DNA of 8,628 nucleotides from Candidatus Babeliales bacterium (lineage in GTDB: Bacteria; Babelota; Babeliae; Babelales; CAIQNR01), in contig JAIPGS010000037.1 in assembly GCA_021735725.1 (NCBI GenBank), positions 1-8,628 of the forward strand. Reading direction: 5' to 3'. Both the position numbers and the translations under genes were made by a program. This document shows positions 1 through 7,215 of this stretch, one piece after another (the stretch's first letter is position 1; every line of letters begins with the position of its first letter). Under the pieces are notes generated by a model. The model saw nothing but the letters and a program-made list of their open reading frames with translations. It had not been told where the DNA came from and ran no database searches.

Positions 1-159
1 AAGGGATGTCATGATCACCAGTACCGCGTTTTTTGCACCTGTTAATGAAATCTCTCCTTCAAGCCCAAGTGATTGTTCAATATGAAGATATGCAAGCTTT
101 TTTCCAGAAAGAGAACCCTGTCTGCCTTCACTTGCTTCTATTACAGTACTGTGCGTCAT
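1..159 (-). CDS. murA: UDP-N-acetylglucosamine 1-carboxyvinyltransferase-like protein (MurA), N-terminal 53 residues only
   Basis: This is the 5' end of a minus-strand gene that leaves the window at its left edge; ATG is at 159-157 and 53 codons are visible. MurA transfers enolpyruvate from PEP to UDP-GlcNAc, the first committed step of peptidoglycan synthesis, in the cytoplasm. The visible part resembles the family N-terminus: a beta strand (LAYLHIEQ), a GEI turn and then SLTGAKNA at residues 38-45, where K43-N44 match the conserved Lys-Asn pair that binds substrate. Unlike typical MurA, which starts a few residues before this strand, about 22 extra residues precede it. The usual proline after GAKNAAL is also replaced by Val. 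AAGGA lies about 8 nt upstream of the ATG, which supports the start. Other members of the enolpyruvyl transferase family, or a MurA paralogue, cannot be excluded from this fragment. Confidence 0.7.
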   Translation of the reverse strand, partial: MTHSTVIEASEGRQGSLSGKKLAYLHIEQSLGLEGEISLTGAKNAVLVIMTSL

Positions 160-189
160 TAACGATTTCCTTTTGAATTTTTTATAACA

Positions 190-198
190 TGGTATAAT
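190..198 (+). promoter_or_regulatory. Extended -10 promoter for tdk-radA
   Basis: TGGTATAAT is a perfect extended -10 element (TGn plus TATAAT at 193-198) in the space between the divergent murA-like gene and tdk. No convincing -35 element lies at the right distance; TTGAAT at 173-178 is only 14 nt away. Extended -10 promoters can work without one. Transcription would start near 205, giving a leader of about 65 nt before tdk. Confidence 0.6.
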
Positions 199-226
199 TT
201 AGTACATAGTTTACAAGAGAGAACTC

Positions 227-274
227 ATGTTTACAACCAAATTACTTTATCAAAAACAGAGGGATTCAGAATGA
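227..274 (+). CDS. Possible 15-codon leader ORF ahead of tdk
   Basis: ATG at 227 opens a 15-codon frame (MFTTKLLYQKQRDSE) whose TGA stop at 272-274 overlaps the tdk start in an ATGA arrangement. A weak purine-rich stretch (AAGAGAGA) precedes it by a few bases. It lies just downstream of the predicted transcription start, so it would be the first frame met by ribosomes. The ATGA overlap is the classic geometry for translational coupling. It is short enough to have arisen by chance, and the peptide has no recognisable attenuator signature such as a run of one amino acid. Confidence 0.25.
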   Translation: MFTTKLLYQKQRDSE

Positions 275-873
275 CAATAAAAAAACAATCAAAAGGAACT
301 TTGGAAGTTATTTGTGGCTCAATGTTTTCAGGTAAATCTGAAGAATTAATCCGTCAATTAAAACGAAGTAAAATTGCACAAAAAGAAACTATTGCGTTTA
401 AACATTCTTTAGATAACAGAGCCGCGATTGAATACGTTGTTTCACATAATGACAACAGAATTCCAGCTTTTCCAATTCAAGATCCTCAGGAAATTTTACA
501 ATTATTAACTCCTGATATTAAAGTTATCGGAATTGATGAAGCACAATTTTTTTCACATGAACTTATAGATGTTGTTCTTGAACTTGTTGAAAATGGAAAA
601 CATGTTATTATCGCTGGTTTAAATTTAGATTTTAGAGCTGTACCATTTGGTCCTATGCCAACATTAATGGCACTTGCTGATAATGTTACAAAATTAAGTG
701 CAGTATGTATTGTGTGCGGCGATGAAGCTTACTTTAGTCAACGCCTTGTTAACGGAAAACCTGCAAAATATAATGATCCTCTTATTAAAGTTGGTGCTCA
801 AGAATCATATCAGGCTCGCTGCAGAGACTGTTATAGCATTGACAAGAAATCAGTATGGCAAAGCAGTCTATAA
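271..873 (+). CDS. tdk: Thymidine kinase (type II, TK1-like)
   Basis: This 200-residue cytoplasmic enzyme phosphorylates thymidine to dTMP with ATP, the entry step of thymidine salvage. The P-loop GSMFSGKS is at residues 16-23. The Walker B/catalytic motif DEAQFF is at 89-94, with E90 in the position of the catalytic base. GLNLDFR at 115-121 is the conserved segment that follows. The zinc-binding lasso domain has C146-x2-C149 and C184-x2-C187, and ESY at 178-180 in the thymidine-binding lasso. Length is normal for the family and nothing essential is missing. The start is supported by AGAGGG at 258-263, 7 nt upstream. The gene overlaps radA by 19 nt, so the two are probably co-transcribed from the extended -10 promoter at 190-198. 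Salvage would make sense for an organism that takes nucleosides from a host; that is inference. Confidence 0.96.
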   Translation: MTIKKQSKGTLEVICGSMFSGKSEELIRQLKRSKIAQKETIAFKHSLDNRAAIEYVVSHNDNRIPAFPIQDPQEILQLLTPDIKVIGIDEAQFFSHELIDVVLELVENGKHVIIAGLNLDFRAVPFGPMPTLMALADNVTKLSAVCIVCGDEAYFSQRLVNGKPAKYNDPLIKVGAQESYQARCRDCYSIDKKSVWQSSL

Positions 874-2234
874 GTTTTAGATGCACTAATTGTTCTCAAT
901 CAGCTCCTCGATGGCTTGGCTGCTGTCCAGGTTGTAATGAATGGAACAGTTTTGTAGAAGAAACGTCTGCTACACATTTTACATCAGGTAGTTTGGGAAC
1001 TACAAAAAAAGGTGTTCATCGTTCAGAATCCCTCATTGAAATGAGAACCCTTGAAAGCATTCAAACTACACAGTCTCACAGAATGCTTACTCATATTTCT
1101 GAATGGGATAATGTTATTGGAGGTGGTATCATGCCAGGTTCCTTACTTGTTTTAACTGGTGATCCTGGAATTGGAAAATCAACATTATTGTTACACGTTG
1201 CAAATGAACTTGCCCAAAAACATTCTGTTTTTTATTTTTCTTCAGAAGAATCACTGGAACAAGTAAAATCTCGTGCTACTCGAATTGGTACATTGCATGA
1301 AAAATTACTTTTTTCTGATCAAGCGCAGATTGAAGGAATTCTTGCAACCTGCCACAATCAAAAACCTGACGTTGTTATTATTGATTCTATTCAAAACTGT
1401 TTTTTTGCAGAAACTCATTCATATCCTGGAACAGTTGGCCAACTCAGAGAAACATCATTTGCATTAATGCGTTTAGCAAAAGAAAACAATATAGCAGTTA
1501 TCATCACCTGCCATATTACCAAAGAAGGGCACATGGCTGGCCCTAAAACATTAGAACATATGGTTGACGGAGTTTTCTACCTTCAAGGTGAAGATCGTTT
1601 TAATACGCGAATTTTACGATCTGTTAAAAATAGATTCGGCCCTATCAATGAACTTGGGTTCTTTGCAATGTGCCAAACTGGCATGGAAGAAGTTCCCCAC
1701 ATTAATAAATTTTTGCTTGATGAAACATCTGAAGCTCCTGGATCTATTTTAGTTGGTTCACTTGAAGGGTCTCGTCCATTACTTTTAGAAATACAAGCAC
1801 TTGTTGTTCCAACCAAATTTGGGATGCCTCAACGAGTGATCAGTGGAGTCGATCATAAACGAGTTGTTTTGATTGCCGCTATTTTGGAAAAATATCTGCA
1901 CATAAAATTAAGCGCACACGACATTTTTGTAAAAATTAGTGGCGGCATGAAGCTTACCGAAAGCTCATCTGATTTAGGAATAGCCCTCGCACTTCTTTCA
2001 AGCTACTTTCAACAATCTTTAGGGCCAAAAGTAATGGCGCTTGGAGAAGTCAGCTTAACAGGAAATATTAAAGCAATTAATAATTGTGAAAGTTATGTAA
2101 AAGAAGCAGAAAAATTTGGAATAAATACCATTTTTGTTGCAGAAACCCAAACACTTAACAATAAGCATTTAAAAAAGCTCAAAAACATCTATCAGCTTTT
2201 GAGCTTTTTTAGCGAACCTGAAGTAAAAGATTAA
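855..2234 (+). CDS. radA: DNA repair protein RadA (Sms), ATP-dependent branch-migration factor
   Basis: This 459-residue protein has the full RadA architecture. A four-cysteine zinc finger (C10, C13, C24, C27) is followed by a RecA-like ATPase core with Walker A GDPGIGKST at 102-110 and Walker B VVIID at 173-177. The RadA-specific KNRFG motif is at 258-262. The C-terminal Lon-protease-like domain runs from about residue 295, with SGGMKLTE at 362-369 and SSDLGIALAL at 371-380. In other bacteria RadA acts as a DnaB-like helicase on recombination intermediates, extending heteroduplex during repair and transformation. The start at 855 lies inside tdk; only a weak purine run precedes it, so translation may be coupled to tdk. 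Oddly, a strong intrinsic-terminator-like hairpin sits within the last 21 codons, ending 24 nt before the stop codon's last base. Confidence 0.96.
   Translation: MAKQSISFRCTNCSQSAPRWLGCCPGCNEWNSFVEETSATHFTSGSLGTTKKGVHRSESLIEMRTLESIQTTQSHRMLTHISEWDNVIGGGIMPGSLLVLTGDPGIGKSTLLLHVANELAQKHSVFYFSSEESLEQVKSRATRIGTLHEKLLFSDQAQIEGILATCHNQKPDVVIIDSIQNCFFAETHSYPGTVGQLRETSFALMRLAKENNIAVIITCHITKEGHMAGPKTLEHMVDGVFYLQGEDRFNTRILRSVKNRFGPINELGFFAMCQTGMEEVPHINKFLLDETSEAPGSILVGSLEGSRPLLLEIQALVVPTKFGMPQRVISGVDHKRVVLIAAILEKYLHIKLSAHDIFVKISGGMKLTESSSDLGIALALLSSYFQQSLGPKVMALGEVSLTGNIKAINNCESYVKEAEKFGINTIFVAETQTLNNKHLKKLKNIYQLLSFFSEPEVKD
2171..2210 (+). terminator. Terminator-like hairpin inside the 3' end of radA
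   Basis: A perfect 14-bp inverted repeat, AAAAAAGCTCAAAA at 2171-2184 and TTTTGAGCTTTTTT at 2197-2210, is separated by a 12-nt loop and ends in six T. It has the form of an intrinsic terminator (A tract, GCTC/GAGC core, T tract), although the core has only three GC pairs. It lies within the radA reading frame, upstream of the TAA at 2232-2234. No better terminator is visible between radA and the next gene. Function is therefore plausible but unproven. Confidence 0.5.
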
Positions 2235-2349
2235 CCTTTTCACATTTTTCAGCTCATTTTCATAAAAATAAAACATATGAAGTTGCTAAAAAAATAGAGT
2301 CTGAGTAATCTTATTTTAATTAATATACCTTTTACTCTGGAGTATTTTT

Positions 2350-5300
2350 ATGGAAACATCAGCAACAAAATCTTTTACACGCAGTGCATGGTTTTGGGCA
2401 GCTCTTGCTCTTTCCAGTAGTGCCGGTTCTTATTTTGCCTATACTTATGGGCCAGAAGCATTCAAGATTGTTAACTTAAATCTTAAAATGAACCGCTCGC
2501 AAGCCCTGAGTAAGGCTGCAGAACTTTCAAAAAAATATCAATGGGAACCCCTTGATTATAATGAAGCTCTTTCTTTTGAATCAGATGGCCAAACGCAGTT
2601 TTTTGTAGAACTAGATTTTGGTTATAAAAAATTTATTTCTATGATTCAGCAGAAATTGTATGAACCATACCTCTGGAAAGTTCGCCATTTTAAAGAAAAA
2701 GAAACACATGAAGCATTCACAACCTTTACTCCAGAAGGTACTCCCTACGAATTTTTACTTAAAATCCCTGAAGATAAAATTTTACCTAATCTTTCAAGCT
2801 CGGAAGCACAAAAGATTGCTGAAAGTGAAGCTAACCAAAACTGGAATATTGATTTTAATGTCTACAAATTTTTAGAAAAATCACAAACAGAAACTCCTCA
2901 AGGAAGAATAGATCATTCTTTTACATACCAACGTGAAGATGAAAAATTAGGAGAAGAAGGACGATACCGTGTAAAACTTTCTGTATGCGGAAACAAAGTT
3001 ACAGAAGTTAACAGAATGGTTCACGTTCCAGAATCATTTAGTCGTCGCTATCAAGAAATGCGCGCAAGTAATACAAGCATTGCAACAGCTGGCCATATGT
3101 TCTATTTAATTTTTTATCTTCTTCTTGGTGGCCTTGTTGGCTGTTTTTTACTTATTCGTAAAAAACGTTTTTTAGCAAAACACGCATTTTATTGGGCATT
3201 ATTTTTAGGACTCTTACAAACAGCTACACAAATAAATAGCTTCCCCCTTATGTGGATGTATTATAACACTGCAATGCCCATGTCATCTTTTACAATAAAC
3301 TATATAACAAGCATTCTTTTTGGCTTCTTACAAAGATTCTTTATGTTATTTATAACCATTAGTGCTGCTGAAAGTTTAGGCCGATACGCATTTCCAAATC
3401 ATGTACAGTTCTGGAAATTATGGCAAAATAATGCTCCTGCTTCACGCCACGTATTTGGACAAACGCTTGCAGGATATTTAGCTGCCCCAGCAAAAGTTGG
3501 ATGGGCCATTGGAGTATTTTTATTTTTAACAACTGTTTTTGGATGGTTTTCACCAGCTTCCCCACTTGTTGATCCTAATATTTTAGCAACCTATCTTCCC
3601 TGGCTTGCTCCTTTTGCAAACGCCTTGGGTGCAGGATTTACTGAAGAATGCGCGTTCCGTGCCATTCCTCTTGCAGGTGCCGCACTTATTGGACGTAAAA
3701 TTAAAAAAGAAAAACTTATTGTTGGCATTATGGTTATTGTACAAGCAGTTATTTTTGCAGCAGCACATGCAAACTACGCAATGCAACCATCTTATTTTAG
3801 AATTGTAGAAATGCTGCCGATGTCAATTTTATGGGGTGTTTTATATTTAATCTATGGCCTTCTTCCTGTTATTATTATGCATTGGCTTTATGATCTTATT
3901 TTAATGTCTATTCCGCTCTTTACTTCTGATGCTCCTGGCATGTGGAAGCATCAAGGAATTATTATTCTTCTTGGCCTTGCCCCCCTTCTTTATACCTTTT
4001 TACGTCGTTATGCTTTGGGGCACTGGTTTAATCTTCCAGAAAGTGCATTCAATAAAGGATGGACACCACCTCCATCAGCTTCTATAAATATTCCAAAAAA
4101 AGAATCTGTTCATTTCTTTAGACCTTCATCATTATTCACGCTTATTGTTTGTAGTCTTGGAATTTTAGGGGCAGGAATGTGGGTTAATTTTGAAAACTTT
4201 AAAAATCCATTTACCCCTGTTTATAATTCCCGTGAAAGTGCACTTAATCTTGCAAAAACTATTATGCAAGAAAAAGATGCAGAATTTACAAAAGGGGCAC
4301 TTTTTATTGCAACAATACAACCACCAAATGATGTATATCAAAAATTTATGTGGAGAGAAAACAAAGATAAATATAATGCATTGATTGGAACTTATTTACC
4401 ACAACCTGTTTGGATGGTTAGATGTGTTCATTTTATTGGTGAAATTTCTGCTCGAGCAGAAGAATATCAGATCTCTATTGATGGCGTTGAAATAAAACGT
4501 ATTAGGCATAAATTCCCAGAAACCAAACCTGGTAAAACCCTTTCGCAACAAGAAGCAAAAGCTATTATAGATAATAATCTTAGCTCTTATGGAATCAAAA
4601 AAGAACTACTTAAAGAAGTTTCTACTGAATCAACACAGAAACCTGCCCGCCTTGATTGGACTTTTATTTTTGAAGATACCAGTATTACATTAAACACTGG
4701 GCAAGCGCGCATAAAATGTGTTGTTGCAGGAAACGAACTTGTTGATGCTGAAAAATATATTCATATCCCAGAAACATGGCAACGTGACTTCCAAGATAAA
4801 ACAACAAATAATGGAATTGCTCTCCAACTTTGTATGCTTTTACTCACTATTTTTTGTATATTTGCAGGTGTATTTATCTTCCCACAATTTATGAATAATT
4901 TTTCTGCAAAACAGTTTCTTACTGTTTTTTCTGTTATTACAGGGACATCTCTTCTTTACAGCATTAACCAATTGCCTCAACTACAAGCAATGCTGAATAC
5001 GGCTCAACCAGTAGCACAACAATTGTTTACCATGTATTCAGGCATTTTAATGCAAACTCTTTTAACATCCCTTTTTGGCACCCTTGTGATATGTATGGTT
5101 TTTTCATATCATCATACAAAACGGATTTTACAAACTCCCTTCACTCCACTTTATGGAATTGCTTCAGGATTTTTCTTATATGCTATTTTAACAGGTGTTT
5201 CGTATGCATTACCATCCTTCAATCCGTTAATTCCAAGTTATGATGCACTATCACACTATTCAGCTTTAATCAGTTTATTAACCTTTAATTGTGTTCGCTT

Positions 5301-5679
5301 TTTTAGGTACGCAAGTTTTGCATTACTTCTTGGAATTTTTGTTCAAACAGTTGCTCAACGATCTCAGTTAATAAGCACATTATTAGTATTTATATCAGGC
5401 TTTATGCTTCTTGGTTTTTTTGGAATAGAAGATATCGGAAACTTTATAACAATTGGCACATTCTTTAGCGTTGGATTGACCCTCTGTTTTCATTTTGTTT
5501 TTTCAAAAGATACAACACTCATTCCTATTTCGGTGGGAACCATTTTTGTAATCCATGCAATGCATGAAGGACTGCTTTACTCATTCTATCCATATGGACT
5601 TTTAATGCATGCAGTAACTACTCTTTTCTGTATTTTCTTAATCTATCTATGGAGACAACAACAAAAAGCTCTTTCATAG
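2350..5679 (+). CDS. Large CPBP-family (Abi/Rce1-like) intramembrane metalloprotease with a fused degenerate second copy
   Basis: This 1109-residue membrane protein begins with a transmembrane helix (about 13-33), then an extracytoplasmic domain (about 35-245), then a polytopic membrane domain. That domain carries the CPBP signature: EECAFR (E432, E433, R437), FAAAH (F469, H473) and HWLYD (H511, D515). The family cleaves substrates within or near the membrane; relatives process prenylated proteins or bacteriocins, and the substrate here is unknown. From residue 594 the layout repeats: helix 594-612, extracytoplasmic domain about 615-820, then more helices to 1104. Matching landmarks lie about 580 residues apart: LWKVR/VWMVR, GRIDHSF/ARLDWTF, HVPESF/HIPETW and QINSFP/SINQLP. 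In the second copy EECAFR has become CVRFFR, and HWLYD aligns with HAMHE, so this half is probably catalytically dead. Most CPBP proteins are far shorter. CTGGAG at 2337-2342, 7 nt upstream, supports the start. Confidence 0.88.
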   Translation: METSATKSFTRSAWFWAALALSSSAGSYFAYTYGPEAFKIVNLNLKMNRSQALSKAAELSKKYQWEPLDYNEALSFESDGQTQFFVELDFGYKKFISMIQQKLYEPYLWKVRHFKEKETHEAFTTFTPEGTPYEFLLKIPEDKILPNLSSSEAQKIAESEANQNWNIDFNVYKFLEKSQTETPQGRIDHSFTYQREDEKLGEEGRYRVKLSVCGNKVTEVNRMVHVPESFSRRYQEMRASNTSIATAGHMFYLIFYLLLGGLVGCFLLIRKKRFLAKHAFYWALFLGLLQTATQINSFPLMWMYYNTAMPMSSFTINYITSILFGFLQRFFMLFITISAAESLGRYAFPNHVQFWKLWQNNAPASRHVFGQTLAGYLAAPAKVGWAIGVFLFLTTVFGWFSPASPLVDPNILATYLPWLAPFANALGAGFTEECAFRAIPLAGAALIGRKIKKEKLIVGIMVIVQAVIFAAAHANYAMQPSYFRIVEMLPMSILWGVLYLIYGLLPVIIMHWLYDLILMSIPLFTSDAPGMWKHQGIIILLGLAPLLYTFLRRYALGHWFNLPESAFNKGWTPPPSASINIPKKESVHFFRPSSLFTLIVCSLGILGAGMWVNFENFKNPFTPVYNSRESALNLAKTIMQEKDAEFTKGALFIATIQPPNDVYQKFMWRENKDKYNALIGTYLPQPVWMVRCVHFIGEISARAEEYQISIDGVEIKRIRHKFPETKPGKTLSQQEAKAIIDNNLSSYGIKKELLKEVSTESTQKPARLDWTFIFEDTSITLNTGQARIKCVVAGNELVDAEKYIHIPETWQRDFQDKTTNNGIALQLCMLLLTIFCIFAGVFIFPQFMNNFSAKQFLTVFSVITGTSLLYSINQLPQLQAMLNTAQPVAQQLFTMYSGILMQTLLTSLFGTLVICMVFSYHHTKRILQTPFTPLYGIASGFFLYAILTGVSYALPSFNPLIPSYDALSHYSALISLLTFNCVRFFRYASFALLLGIFVQTVAQRSQLISTLLVFISGFMLLGFFGIEDIGNFITIGTFFSVGLTLCFHFVFSKDTTLIPISVGTIFVIHAMHEGLLYSFYPYGLLMHAVTTLFCIFLIYLWRQQQKALS

Positions 5680-5705
5680 TAAATATTTTATTAGTATCTT
5701 AAAAC

Positions 5706-5762
5706 AAGCTTAAAGAGTCCCGTTGATGAATAACATTTTCACAAATGGGACTCTTTAAGCTT
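5706..5762 (+). terminator. Perfect 16-bp hairpin after the CPBP protease gene
   Basis: AAGCTTAAAGAGTCCC at 5706-5721 is repeated as an exact reverse complement at 5747-5762, with a 25-nt loop. It lies 26 nt after the protease stop codon, the usual place for a terminator. It is followed only by a broken T-rich stretch (TATTAATTTTC) rather than a clean T tract, and the loop is long. It may be a terminator or an mRNA 3'-end stabilising hairpin. Confidence 0.6.
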
Positions 5763-5787
5763 ATTAATTTTCTTGCGCTAAAAAATA

Positions 5788-5817
5788 TTGATTTCACCCT
5801 CTCCAATTGCGTATACT
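5788..5817 (+). promoter_or_regulatory. Sigma70-type promoter for the 363-residue exported protein
   Basis: TTGATT at 5788-5793 and TATACT at 5812-5817 are separated by 18 nt. Transcription would begin near 5824, about 32 nt before the ATG at 5856. The site lies between the preceding hairpin and the gene, so the gene probably forms its own transcription unit. Confidence 0.6.
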
Positions 5818-5855
5818 AAAAAAAGAGGTAATGAATTTTTAAATGGAGATTTTCT

Positions 5856-6947
5856 ATGAAACGTATATTTTTACTTATTATAATCACTTGTGGGATAAAT
5901 AACTCATTAAGAGGAGCACAAGATGAATTGCCTCTTGCTTTTAATAAACAAGAATTAATGCAGTTTAAAATGCCCCTTAAAGATCTTTTAAAAATTATAA
6001 AAAAAGAATACTCAACATTATCCAAAATGGAAGAATTTTCATTTTCAAAAATTAAACAATCTCTTTTAAGTAAAAAAGAATTATCAGAAAACATAATCGA
6101 TATTTTAGCGTTTATTATGGTTACTTTTTCACAACGGCACCATTCTTTACCGTTTCAAGTGTGTCCTTGCATGGCTTTAGAGTTCAGAGTCATTAATATA
6201 TTTTATTCGCTTATTTTCTTTACCCGTATGATTGAAGAAAATAAACTTATACTTATTAATTATGTTTCTTTTGCAAGTGGGAAACTCTTACCAGACTATA
6301 TTATGATTATGAGTTTAATAAAATTAGGTTTTTTAAATATTAATATTGCTTTAATTGACACTAAATACGACAAACAATATTCAGACAAAGAAAGTATTAA
6401 AATAAAAATAGAAGCTCTTAAACTACATCTAAAAACATTAGAAAGGTTTTCTTTAAAACAGGAAACACAAGGCCAAATAGCACGATTAGAAGATGAAGAA
6501 AGAATATTAAATTTAATGGAAAACTTTAAACTAAAACTCTCTACAATGGCTCAAGATTATCATAAAAAATATAATGTTCATTATTCAGGGTCTCTCTCTG
6601 TTAAATTTTGGGAAAGTGCCGATGCATATATTAATAATTTAGATCATTTTGCTAAGCATAAAGAAGTAAAGAGTGCCGACGAAAATCCACATATCATTTT
6701 CTTATCAGACTCAGCAGAAGTAAAAAGTGAACGTGATAGTATTATGCAAAACTTTGAAAAAATCATGCAAAAACCAAATCTACAGGGCGCAATAGTAAGT
6801 ACTTTAGAAAAAGAAAATGATTTTCAAGCAACACCACCACAAGCATTAATAACCTTTGAATTTCAAAAAATAGTACAATCTGAGCATAATGAAATTAAAA
6901 AAGAAATTATTCTTAAAGTTGTAGACCCTGTTGTCTATTCTCAATAA
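5856..6947 (+). CDS. Exported protein of unknown function with a possible Rossmann-like segment
   Basis: I do not recognise this 363-residue protein as a named family. Residues 1-20 look like a Sec signal peptide: KR, a hydrophobic stretch (IFLLIIITCG) and likely cleavage after LRGA at about 21. The mature protein is mostly helical and rich in Lys and Glu. At about residues 132-170 a strand (ILINYVSFASG), the turn ASGKLLPD, a helix and a second strand ending in LID resemble the beta-alpha-beta start of a Rossmann or SAM-dependent methyltransferase fold. The family cannot be settled by eye. A coiled-coil-like, charged stretch follows (about 178-225). TGGAGA at 5844-5849 precedes the ATG by 6-7 nt and supports the start. 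The gene has its own promoter. Secretion suggests a role at the cell surface, in the periplasm or in the host; this is inference. Confidence 0.8.
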   Translation: MKRIFLLIIITCGINNSLRGAQDELPLAFNKQELMQFKMPLKDLLKIIKKEYSTLSKMEEFSFSKIKQSLLSKKELSENIIDILAFIMVTFSQRHHSLPFQVCPCMALEFRVINIFYSLIFFTRMIEENKLILINYVSFASGKLLPDYIMIMSLIKLGFLNINIALIDTKYDKQYSDKESIKIKIEALKLHLKTLERFSLKQETQGQIARLEDEERILNLMENFKLKLSTMAQDYHKKYNVHYSGSLSVKFWESADAYINNLDHFAKHKEVKSADENPHIIFLSDSAEVKSERDSIMQNFEKIMQKPNLQGAIVSTLEKENDFQATPPQALITFEFQKIVQSEHNEIKKEIILKVVDPVVYSQ

Positions 6948-6990
6948 TATATACATAATTATATTCTTCCATAATCACAAAGTCAGCTTA

Positions 6991-7037
6991 AAGCCGTATC
7001 TTTGAAAGTTTTTCATTGACCCGGCTTCTCTCTTTTT
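6991..7037 (+). terminator. Possible weak terminator after the 363-residue gene
   Basis: AAGCCG at 6991-6996 pairs with CGGCTT at 7022-7027, followed by the T-rich run CTCTCTTTTTT. The stem is only 6 bp and the loop is 25 nt, with a minor CTTT/AAAG pairing inside, so this is a weak candidate. It overlaps the promoter predicted at 7016-7045. Confidence 0.35.
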
Positions 7038-7045
7038 TCTATGAT
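7016..7045 (+). promoter_or_regulatory. Strong sigma70-type promoter upstream of the 24-codon ORF
   Basis: TTGACC at 7016-7021 and TATGAT at 7040-7045 each match consensus at five of six positions, with an 18-nt spacer. Transcription would begin near 7052. The nearest downstream frame is the 24-codon ORF at 7090, and transcription would end at the strong hairpin at 7157-7202, giving an RNA of about 150 nt. Confidence 0.6.
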
Positions 7046-7089
7046 TAATACATTATTATTACTTTCATAATTCCAAGTAGGGGGGAAGC

Positions 7090-7164
7090 ATGAAACAGGT
7101 ATTGAAACGGATTTTAGTATCCATTTTTTTTACTATACTTTTTTGTCCGCTTATAAAAGTATAA
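7090..7164 (+). CDS. Small hydrophobic peptide, 24 codons
   Basis: ATG at 7090 opens a frame ending with TAA at 7162-7164. The peptide starts MKQVLKRILV, continues SIFFTILFCP and ends LIKV: a positively charged start and one hydrophobic segment, as in single-span membrane microproteins or signal-peptide-like toxins. It has a complete expression cassette: a near-consensus promoter (7016-7045), a very strong purine ribosome site (six G at 7080-7085, then AAGC before ATG) and a strong terminator whose left arm includes its last codons and stop. I know of no family for it. It could instead be a short non-coding RNA gene or the remnant of a longer gene, but the G-rich ribosome site favours translation. 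Confidence 0.5.
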   Translation: MKQVLKRILVSIFFTILFCPLIKV

Positions 7165-7202
7165 AAAAAGGGGAGCCTTAAGCTCCTCTTTTTTTTATAC
7201 TT
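7157..7202. terminator. Strong bidirectional intrinsic terminator between convergent genes
   Basis: The left arm at 7157-7176 is AAGTAT, seven A, then GGGGAGC. The right arm at 7182-7202 is GCTCCTC, eight T, then ATACTT. The loop is CTTAA. On the plus strand the stem is about 20 bp with one G-U pair and one bulge, followed within the hairpin by T8. The A and T tracts let it act in both directions: for the 24-codon ORF on the plus strand and the ankyrin-repeat gene on the minus strand, where the G-U pair becomes an A-C mismatch. Confidence 0.9.
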
Positions 7203-7215
7203 AATGTACAATCTC

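Noticed and set aside
698..880. 60-codon plus-strand frame
   Set aside because: It is out of frame within tdk, where the zinc-binding cysteines show that the tdk frame is the coding one.
2283..2311. Promoter for the CPBP protease gene (TTGCTA with TAATCT)
   Set aside because: The spacing is right, but the -10 matches only about half of the consensus; nothing better was seen between radA and the gene, so the promoter remains undefined.
3583..3786. 67-codon minus-strand frame and the overlapping plus-strand frame at 3605-3808
   Set aside because: Both lie over the catalytic core of the CPBP protease, whose motifs fix the true frame; the alternatives are low-complexity by-products of AT-rich sequence.
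5816..6094. 92-codon open frame on the minus strand
   Set aside because: It lies antisense to the promoter, start and first 80 codons of the exported 363-residue gene, has no ribosome site of note and shows no recognisable protein features.
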